Notes under the pieces: generated by a model
Seen by the model: the letters and a program-made list of their open reading frames with translations, nothing else
Databases searched by the model: none
What the model was told of the DNA's origin: nothing
Source: JAHQVI01 sp963727575
GTDB lineage: Bacteria > Pseudomonadota > Alphaproteobacteria > Rhizobiales > Rhodomicrobiaceae
NCBI GenBank assembly: GCA_963727575.1
Contig: CAVSIA010000017.1
Coordinates: 277,832 to 341,831 of the forward strand
DNA length: 64,000 nt
Direction of reading: 5' to 3'
Made by a program: the position numbers and the translations under genes
Part shown: one piece after another, positions 57,787 to 64,000 of the stretch
Numbering within the stretch: position 1 is the first letter of the stretch
Layout: every line of letters begins with the position of its first letter

Positions 57787-59299
57787 ATGGCGCTGCTTGA
57801 TCACATCCCATACCAGGAGACGGCAGAACGGCACCGTCCCTGGCCGCGAGTAATGGTTGCCGACGCTGGCTGGAATGCGGCGGTCGATCAACTGGCAGCG
57901 GGGAGATGCACGCTACTCGGACTGTGGGCTGATACAGGTGCAGCGCAGGTGCATATGGCGCTACTGGGCACAGGCGCAGACATCGCCGTGCTCACATACA
58001 CCTGCAGGGATGGGTCTTATCCCAGCTTAGGCGCCAGGCACCCACCCGCCATTCGCCTGGAACGCGCCATCAATAGTCTGTTCGGCCTGGAAGCCACCGG
58101 CTCACCGGATAGCCGCCCCTGGCTCGATCTCGGCTTCTGGGATGTCATGCATCCGCTTGGGAAGAGGGCACCGGCGGCGGAGCCTACCCCCTACGCCTTC
58201 CTCCCGGCCGAGGGCGAAGCCTTGCACCAGATTCCGGTTGGCCCGGTCCATGCTGGCATCATCGAACCTGGGCATTTCCGCTTCACCGTCAATGGCGAGC
58301 ACGTGGTGCGGCTGGAGCAGCGGCTCGGCTATGTCCACAAAGGCGTGGAATTGTTGATGAATGGAGCAGCGCTCGAAGAGGCGACAAAACTCGCCAGCCG
58401 CGTGTCCGGGGACAGCACTGTCGCCTACGCTTTTGCGTTCGCACAGGCCGCAGAAGCGGCGCTGCAAGCGAACCCGCCGCCGCGCGCGATCTATCTGCGC
58501 GCGCTGATGGCCGAGCTTGAACGGCTTGCAAATCATTTTGGTGACATCGGCGCTATCTGCAATGACGCGTCATTCTCGCTCATGCATGCACAAACCGGGA
58601 TCCTGCGCGAGCGCGTCTTGCGCGTTTGCGACGCATGTTTTGGCCATCGCCTGATGAGGGACGTCATTGTTCCCGGCGGCGTTGCGCGTGACATCGCGCC
58701 GGAGGGTCCAGCGCAGTTGCGGGCGCTGCTCGCGGAAATCGGCAGGGTATTCCCGGCCCTGATAGAACTCTACGATAACACGGCCTCATTGCAGGACCGC
58801 ACGGTCACAACCGGCATCGTGAAGCAGGATTACGTGCGGCAATTTGGTGCCGGCGGGTATATCGGCAGGGCGTCGGGTCGGAATTTCGACGCACGGCGCT
58901 CGCTCGCTTATACTCCGTACGACGCTCTGTCGTTCGAGGTACCCGTGCTCGACGCCGGCGACGTCAATGCGCGGGTCTGGATCCGCATCCGCGAAGTCGA
59001 ACAGAGTCTGCGCGTTGATCGAGCAGGTTCTCGACAAACTGCCGGCCGGCGCAATCAAGGCACCGCTGGCGGCCAACGACGAGCCTTGCGAAGGCATGGC
59101 CATCATCGAGGCCTTCCGCGGCGACGTGCTCGTGTGGCTGCGCTTGAGCGCCCAAGGTCGCGTGGCGCGCTGTCACCTGCGCGACGCCTCCTGGTTCCAA
59201 TGGCCTCTCCTGGAAACCGCCGCCGACGGCAACATCGTCGCCGACTTTCCGCTCTGCAATAAATCTTTCAACTGTTCTTATTCAGGGCACGACCTTTAG
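57787..59299 (+). CDS. hyfG: HyfG-like large subunit lacking the first NiFe cysteine motif (one frameshift)
   Basis: A fused NuoC/NuoD-like protein of about 503 residues. Residues 1-150 are the NuoC-like part, and the rest resembles the large subunit of group 4 NiFe hydrogenases (GEHVVRLEQRLGYVHKGVEL, MAELERLANHFGDIGAICND). Where hydrogenases have RxCGxC, residues 205-210 read RVSGDS, so both L1 cysteines are serines. The C-terminal motif (after a frame change near 59013) is DFPLCNKSFNCSYSGHDL, not DPCxxC. A Ni-Fe site can therefore hardly form. It is best described as the large subunit of an Ehr-type complex, and the true redox or ion-coupling substrate is unknown. Confidence 0.85.
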
Positions 59300-59307
59300 A
59301 GGCGACC

Positions 59308-59817
59308 ATGCGCAAGACATTGCTCAACAGCCTAATCCGTGGCCCCCTGACCGAGCCACCCCCCGCACCCGACGAAGCCGCACTTGCCGAGTTGGCGCAA
59401 AGCGTCAACCGCAGCGCCCGCGCGCGGCTTGGTCGCTCCTTGTCAATTCGCCAAGTCGATGCCGGCTCGTGCAATGGCTGCGAATTGGAAATTCATGCGC
59501 TGAACAATGCCTTCTACGATCTAGAGCGCTTTGGCGTGCGCTTTGTTGCCTCGCCCCGTCATGCGGACGTGCTTATGGTCACCGGACCGGTGACGAAGAA
59601 TATGCGCGAAGCGTTGCTGCGCACCTATAAGGCGACGCCCGACCCGAAATGGGTGGTGGCGATCGGAACCTGCGCCGTCGATGGCGGAATGTTTGCCGAC
59701 AGCTACGCGGTCGTTGGTGGCGTGAAGCATGTCGTTCCGGTCGATCTCCATATTCATGGCTGTCCGCCATCGCCGTTAGAAATTCTAGGAGGTTTGATCG
59801 CGCTGTTGAAGACGTGA
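59308..59817 (+). CDS. hyfI: HyfI-like Fe-S subunit (NuoB type)
   Basis: A 169-residue soluble subunit with all four NuoB-type cysteines for the proximal [4Fe-4S] cluster: C55 and C58 in GSCNGCELEIHAL, C122 in IGTCAVDGGMF and C152 in IHGCPPSPLEIL. It starts 8 bases after the hyfG stop. Electron transfer through the N2-like cluster therefore seems possible although the catalytic NiFe ligands are missing in HyfG. No HyfA/HyfH ferredoxin or maturation gene follows. Confidence 0.92.
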   Translation: MRKTLLNSLIRGPLTEPPPAPDEAALAELAQSVNRSARARLGRSLSIRQVDAGSCNGCELEIHALNNAFYDLERFGVRFVASPRHADVLMVTGPVTKNMREALLRTYKATPDPKWVVAIGTCAVDGGMFADSYAVVGGVKHVVPVDLHIHGCPPSPLEILGGLIALLKT

Positions 59818-59842
59818 ACGGAAGCAGCATTCCGTCTGGAGC

Positions 59843-60334
59843 ATGCTCTCGATGTTGTGGTTCCTCGAAGCGGGGCTTGTTGCCGTAGCGCGCCAGTTCG
59901 CGGCCATCATAGCTGTGACTTTGATTATTGTGCTACTTGCGTCGCAAGAGGTGATAGTTCCGGGGGTCTGGGCAGCGGGTGGCGACCCCGCCTTTTGTCG
60001 TTTCGTCTCACGAATTCTTGGATGGGCCTATCTCCTGACCGCGACAGGCTTGGCCTTAACGCGAGATCGTTCAATTACGGTGACTGCTGAGCGGATCCGA
60101 CATGCTGCCCGCCTCATCGACCCGGAGCACGGATCGGCAGCGCTTGCAGTGCAACTCGTCCTTTGTGCAATTCTATTCGCCTTGTTCGCACTTCGGGCGC
60201 CTCCCGGGTGGCTGATAGACATCGCCCAGTATGTCGGAATTGCCTGCGCCGCGTCGGCTGCGTGGACCGGCATAATCAGCGTCGGGGTCGCTTGCTTGGG
60301 CGCAAGCGCACACGCCGCCGTCAGGGCGCTTTGA
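59843..60334 (+). CDS. Four-span membrane protein at the end of the hyf operon
   Basis: A 163-residue protein (GGAG four bases before the ATG) with four hydrophobic segments (FAAIIAVTLIIVLLASQEVI, ILGWAYLLTATGLALT, LVLCAILFALFAL and YVGIACAASAAWTGIISVGV) and no known motif. It starts 25 bases after hyfI, so it is probably cotranscribed and could be an accessory membrane subunit. Confidence 0.55.
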   Translation: MLSMLWFLEAGLVAVARQFAAIIAVTLIIVLLASQEVIVPGVWAAGGDPAFCRFVSRILGWAYLLTATGLALTRDRSITVTAERIRHAARLIDPEHGSAALAVQLVLCAILFALFALRAPPGWLIDIAQYVGIACAASAAWTGIISVGVACLGASAHAAVRAL

Positions 60335-60651
60335 CAATTGCAAATTTGCGATGTTTTTCTCACCACTCAAGGCGCGAGTATGTCTGAGACTGTCGCCGGA
60401 TGCATTTCCTTGGGCCTCTCAGGAGGGGCCGGAAAGGTTGGGCCAGCAGATCGATCAGAGCTGAGGATCCGCATTAGCGAAGTCACCGTGGAGCTATCGC
60501 CAAATCTTGACGGGGCGGTAGAAAGTCTGAGTTTGGACCGGCCTAACCAGATTGCCTGCGGCGGTTCTTCGGCCGAATACGGGCCCCGGTTCATTGTGCC
60601 ACGGCCAGCGGAACGCGTTTGTGCCGTATTTTGCCGGCTTAGCCCCGCTTT

Positions 60652-62296
60652 TCACGACGCAACGCCTGCGGAACGGCGGATATTGAGACCCAGCGCGCGC
60701 AGGTTGACGACATAGCGCATGTTGGACATGCCCCGAATGCGCAGCTTCGCCAGCTTCATCTGGTGTTTCAGATGCGACATGGTCGCTTCGATGCCGGCGC
60801 GCCATCGGTAGATTTCGCGGAAGGCGTCGCCGCGCTCATAAAGCCGGCGCTTCTGATTGGCGGCTCGCTCGGGCGTATATTGAAAGCGGGCGAACTGGCC
60901 GTCGCGCTTGGCCGCCTGCACCGGGCATCGCCGCATATCCGGACATTCGCGGCAGATGGAGAGATCAAAGCGCGCCTGCAGCTTGGCTGCGGCGGCCGAG
61001 GTCGAGACCGGTTCAACTCTTTTCGGGCAACGCACAACCAAGCCTGCTTCGTCGAGGACGAAGTCCTCCAGCGTCAACTGTCCGCGGCTGGCGCCCTTGG
61101 CCGGCCGCGCCGGGGCCACGAGGTCGATGTCCCGCTGGCGCGTCAGGGTCATGTTGTCGCTGCAACCATAATGTGAATCGGCCAGCATCACCGCTGGAGC
61201 CAACGCGCGTGCGCCAAGATCGTCCAGCGCTCCGGCCAGGCGATGACCATCATGCACCGTCATCTTATGTCCGGTTAAGTTTTAGCTAATGCATCTTATG
61301 AACGGCGACATGGGTGATCAGGTTGGGAGCGGCCGCGGTCTCATCCTCCCGGTTCTCATCGCCATCTTCGCAATAGGTTTCGACGATCTGCGCGATATAG
61401 CCGTGGCCTTTGTGCGCGTTGAAGCTGGCATCGGGATCGGCCGGATTGCCGACGGTATCGCACGGCACATCCTCGGGCGCTCGAACGAGAACAGCCGGCT
61501 TGTCTTGAGATGCACAATCCTCCTCGGCGATCTCGAGCTGATCGCGCAAAACTCGCTCCAGGATCGTAAAGCTGGGAAGTTGCGCCGCTGGCGTGCCCCG
61601 GAATTGCAGCGCGAGCGATAGAAGGTCTTGTCCGGCTTCGCCCAGCCGCCGTTTGGAAACGCTCGGCGTCGTATTGGCGAAAGCACCCTCGCCCTCGCGA
61701 TCGACATAGCGGCGGATGATCTCTTTGCCGATCCGTTCGTAATGATCAGGATGAATGCGCTCGAGTTCACGTACGAATTTCGAAATGGTCTCGACAATGA
61801 TACCGAGCCTCGTCATCGTGCGCATCGCTGAACGAAGCGCCGTCGAATCCATCCGTTGTCGGCTTGTGTCCACCGCAAAAGCCCTGACCAGCCGATCCGT
61901 CAAGCCGCGAAACAAAACCTCGTCAAAACCTTGCTCGATAAAAAGGCGGCGATAGTTCCGAAGGGTTTTCTCGCAGAAATAGCTGTCCGCCTCGCTGCGC
62001 ACGTCCAGCGCATAGTGCCACGCCATGTTGAAGGCCAGCGCCTCGACCGTGTGCGCGTCGGTCAGGTCATGCAGTTGCTGCAAAAGCAATACGCCCACAA
62101 CGATGTGGAGATCTTTCGACGGCCGGCAGAGGCGGTCGTCAAGGTGATGACATAGGTCGCCAACCGGAAGAGCCTCCAGAAGGTGGTTCCGAAAAACACC
62201 GGCCCAGGATCGCTCCAATAGCCGCCGGCGTTTCTCTCCAAGTACGGACCAGTGATCGAAAAGATCCCCCGTCCGCCGATCGCGCAAAGTGAACAT
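60652..62296 (-). pseudogene. IS1182-family transposase, split by a 31-bp insertion
   Basis: The first part (62296 to 61286) contains HLDDRLCRPSKDLHIVVGVL, SEADSYFCEKTLRNYRRLFI, QRMDSTALRSAM and DASFNAHKGHGYIAQIVETY, and stops at HKMH. The second part (61263 to 60652) resumes MTVHDGHRLAGALDDLG, LADSHYGCSDN and the zinc-finger-like cluster CRECPDMRRCPVQAAKRDGQ, ending with the IS1182 C-terminus (YRWRAGIEATMSHLKHQMKL). Between the parts the 9-bp sequence CATAAGATG is duplicated around 22 extra bases. Removal of one repeat plus the 22 bases restores HKM-TVHDG exactly. Confidence 0.85.
61261..61300. repeat. 9-bp direct repeat with 22-bp remnant (excision scar)
   Basis: CATCTTATG occurs at 61261-61269 and 61292-61300 with TCCGGTTAAG...GCTAATG between (61270-61291). 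The pattern matches a 9-bp target duplication left by a former insertion whose body was lost except for 22 bases. It disrupts the IS1182 transposase gene. Confidence 0.7.
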
Positions 62297-62354
62297 GCGG
62301 AACCATAGACCGCACCCAGGCCCACGCGGAATCGACTTTTTACCGCCCCGTCGG

Positions 62355-62540
62355 AAATCTTGGTGACGGCCTGATGGATCAGGCGGCGGCTTTGGGCTGA
62401 CGGTCGGCAGTGCCGATCACTTCCAGCCCGTCGGTAAACTTGGCACCAAGCACAAGCTTGGGGAACTGGTTGTGTCCGTCGAGTCGGCGCCAACTTTTCT
62501 GTGCGGCGTCGACGAACTTGAACACCATCGCCAGCGCCGA
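62355..62540 (-). mobile_element. IS256-family transposase 3' remnant
   Basis: The minus-strand reading MVFKFVDAAQKSWRRLDGHN, QFPKLVLGAKFTDGLEVIGT and ADRQPKAAA to the stop at 62379 is the C-terminal end of an IS256-type transposase. Upstream of about 62540 the homology ends abruptly where another gene begins. The downstream flank continues across the nested IS1182 element to about 60491 (GAGCTATCGCC). Only about 50 codons remain. Confidence 0.7.
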
Positions 62541-63717
62541 GCTGCAACTGCGCCGAGATCCGGTCCGGCGCGCCGAGACTCTCGCCGCTCAGCAGCGTGT
62601 CGAGCTCCGGCGCGGGCTGGCCGCTCAGGGCGGTGTCCATCGCATCGGCGGGCACATCCCAGCTTATGCCGACCTCGCCGCTGAGCTGGCCGTGATCGAC
62701 AATGGTCTGCGGCACATAGCCGATTTCGAGCTGGTCCAGTTCCTGCGCGCCGACGGTGAATTTCTCTTTGGTGCTCGGATCGAGCGCACCGGAAAGCGTG
62801 TAGCTCAGCCGCGCCAGCTGGCCGTCATGCGCAAGCTCCACCGTGCGCGTGAGCCACTGATTGCCGTCGAGCCGGGGCTCGATGCCGAGATTGGCGAATT
62901 TCAGCGCAACCTTTGCACGCTCCTGAACGCCGCCGCGCGAGGTGTAGCTGATCACATTGTCGCGCAGGAAGGTCATATCGCCCTGCGAGGGCGCAATCGC
63001 GTCGGCCAGCGGATTCGGGATCGAGGGGAGGCTGCTTCCGTCATCCGTGATCGGATTGGAGGCCGGGTTCGACAGGTCCGGGACAGTGGAGATCGCGCTG
63101 CCGGCGTCGTGAATGCTTTCGGACAAGGCGAGCCGCTGAAGGATGCTCACCGCGCGGGCGGCGTCCTCCTGCGTGGCAAACCGCATGGTAACCGAGCCGG
63201 AGGTTCTCAGGTTGAGCTCGGCGGCGGGGTCGATACCCGGAACCGGCGGTTCGATGGTGCCGCCCCCGAGGAGGTTCTTGTCGAACGCGACGTCATAGGC
63301 CGGCGGCGCGCCGGTCTCGCCCGCAGCCGGCGCATCGCCGACCTGCTGGACCGTGATCTGGTAGCCGTACTGGCTTTTGACGCCGATGCCGAGCGGCACG
63401 TCGCCCACCGGGATCGGTAACTGCAGCTTGCCCTCGCCGGTCATCGACATGACGACCTGGTCGCCGTCGGAGTTCAGCTTGGCGATCTCGTCGGCGGGAT
63501 GGATTGCGGTGTTGACGCCCTCGCCAGTCTGCTCGGAAAGTCCCGGATGGCCCGGCTGCGGCGCGTCCGGCTCGGCGGGTGGCGGCGGAGGCGGGGCCGC
63601 AGGCGATTGAGGCTGCTCGAGATGCCGATCGAAATTGGCCCGTGTTGCAGCGTCTTCGCTGAGTGCTGCCCGTTCAGCCACGCGTGCGGACGCCGCCGCT
63701 CCGATTGCAGCCACCAT
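62541..63717 (-). pseudogene. Unknown protein gene, 3' end removed by the IS256 remnant
   Basis: ATG 63717 follows GGGGAGAG. About 390 codons remain: an Ala-rich N-terminus, a Pro-rich linker (PQSPAAPPPPPPAEPDAPQP), then a globular region (DEIAKLNSDGDQVVMSMTGE, DVPLGIGVKSQYGYQITVQQ, LARLSYTLSGALDPSTKEKF). At about 62540 the reading runs into the IS256 fragment in another frame, so the original C-terminus is missing. No signal peptide or known domain is recognised. The repeated short motifs of charged/hydrophobic beta type would fit a secreted or surface protein, but this is speculative. Confidence 0.55.
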
Positions 63718-64000
63718 GACACTCTCTCCCCGCCGCCAAAGACGCGGCCCTTGCTTGGTGAACAAGTAGAATTTGCGCACGGAGGCGCTCATCCAAGGAG
63801 TAACAGTGCTCGATTACAGTGATGTGATGTGTTTGTGTCAGTTAGACTAAGGAAATATGTCAGTTTTACAAAAGTGTTATGATCGATGGTTGCGTCATTA
63901 TTCTGTAATATTGGCAGGCGATCGAGTCTCGTGTAAGGTAATACAGAACTGATTTGCGCTGTTGAAACGGAGCCGTAGGCCGCGAATCGAATGATTCCCG
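63718..64000. other. AT-rich right-end region
   Basis: The last 283 bases are AT-rich from about 63800 on and contain no recognisable gene. They likely hold the promoter of the minus-strand gene starting at 63717. Confidence 0.4.

Larger units (their letters stand above)
60509..62354 (-). mobile_element. IS1182-type insertion sequence
   Basis: The 19-base terminal repeats GACGGGGCGGTA(G/A)AAAGTC lie at 60509-60527 and, inverted, 62334-62352, with one mismatch. AAATCTT is present directly left (60502-60508) and right (62355-62361), a likely 7-bp target duplication. Joining the flanks without the element gives continuous sequence downstream of an IS256 transposase remnant, so this is an IS nested in another IS. 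The single transposase gene on the minus strand is split. Confidence 0.8.
47153..62540. mobile_element. Putative integrated genomic island at tRNA-Glu
   Basis: The interval starts at the 3' end of a tRNA gene with an adjacent P4-type integrase and excisionase-like protein. It contains at least four different transposable elements or remnants and several truncated genes, and carries a self-contained operon (hyf/Ehr). Compared with the gene-dense chromosome to the left it is clearly mosaic. I could not find a second copy of the tRNA 3' end inside the window, so the right boundary is a guess placed at the IS256 remnant. Confidence 0.5.

Noticed and set aside
57787..59817. Functional hydrogenase-4 / formate hydrogenlyase
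   Set aside because: The large subunit lacks both cysteines of the first NiFe motif and the standard second motif. Maturation, ferredoxin and formate dehydrogenase genes are absent from the window.
60338..60715. Plus-strand open frame after the hyf operon, looking slightly like an IS66 accessory protein
   Set aside because: It crosses the terminal repeat of the IS1182 element and the IS256 tail, so the apparent protein is a junction artefact.

Overview
The window is a 64 kb, GC-rich stretch from an alphaproteobacterium, most likely of the order Hyphomicrobiales (Rhizobiales). Evidence for this includes a BA14K-family protein, DUF2852 and DUF3309 proteins, a crotonyl-CoA carboxylase/reductase with a methylsuccinyl-CoA dehydrogenase, the rluD-rpoH pair, a candidate Irr (ICE) iron box, and an exosortase E/VPEID-CTERM pair. 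I cannot name the genus from sequence alone.

Positions 1-47,000 look like ordinary chromosome. From left to right they hold: an imelysin/di-heme oxidoreductase iron locus behind an ICE-like palindrome; an acyl-CoA synthetase and an MFS transporter; xerC and a transaldolase-like aldolase; BA14K, DUF2852, RidA and TetR genes; the Mrp Fe-S carrier; an envelope cluster (TolQ/MotA-like and OmpA/MotB-like proteins plus two unknowns); suhB and efp; several unknown envelope proteins; zapE; meaB; a SleB-type wall hydrolase; the VPEID-CTERM substrate and XrtE; mcd; a very long Ala/Glu/Pro-rich protein; ccr; a soluble PAS protein; a cytochrome P450; a PfkB kinase; rpoH and rluD. MeaB, Mcd and Ccr all belong to the ethylmalonyl-CoA pathway (acetyl-CoA assimilation).

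Positions 47,081 to about 62,540 look like an integrated, IS-riddled island. It starts at a tRNA-Glu gene followed by a P4-type tyrosine integrase, an excisionase-like HTH protein and a broken primase-like fragment. Next come an IS481-family element whose transposase carries two copies of a 33-bp palindromic insert, an intact-looking IS630 element, a truncated nuclease and a small HTH regulator. The regulator precedes a tightly packed hyfB-C-E-F-G-I operon. Its large subunit lacks the cysteines of the first NiFe motif (Arg-Val-Ser-Gly-Asp-Ser instead of RxCGxC), so this is probably an energy-converting hydrogenase-related (Ehr) complex rather than a hydrogenase. The right edge is an IS1182-type element inserted in an IS256 remnant, and that remnant truncates an unknown gene reading in from the right.

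Many otherwise well-conserved genes are split by single-base frameshifts, roughly twenty in all, in housekeeping as well as accessory genes. Indel errors in a draft or long-read assembly explain this better than mass pseudogenisation. I therefore annotate such genes as one locus each and mark where the frame changes. Island genes with larger insertions or missing ends are treated as truly broken.
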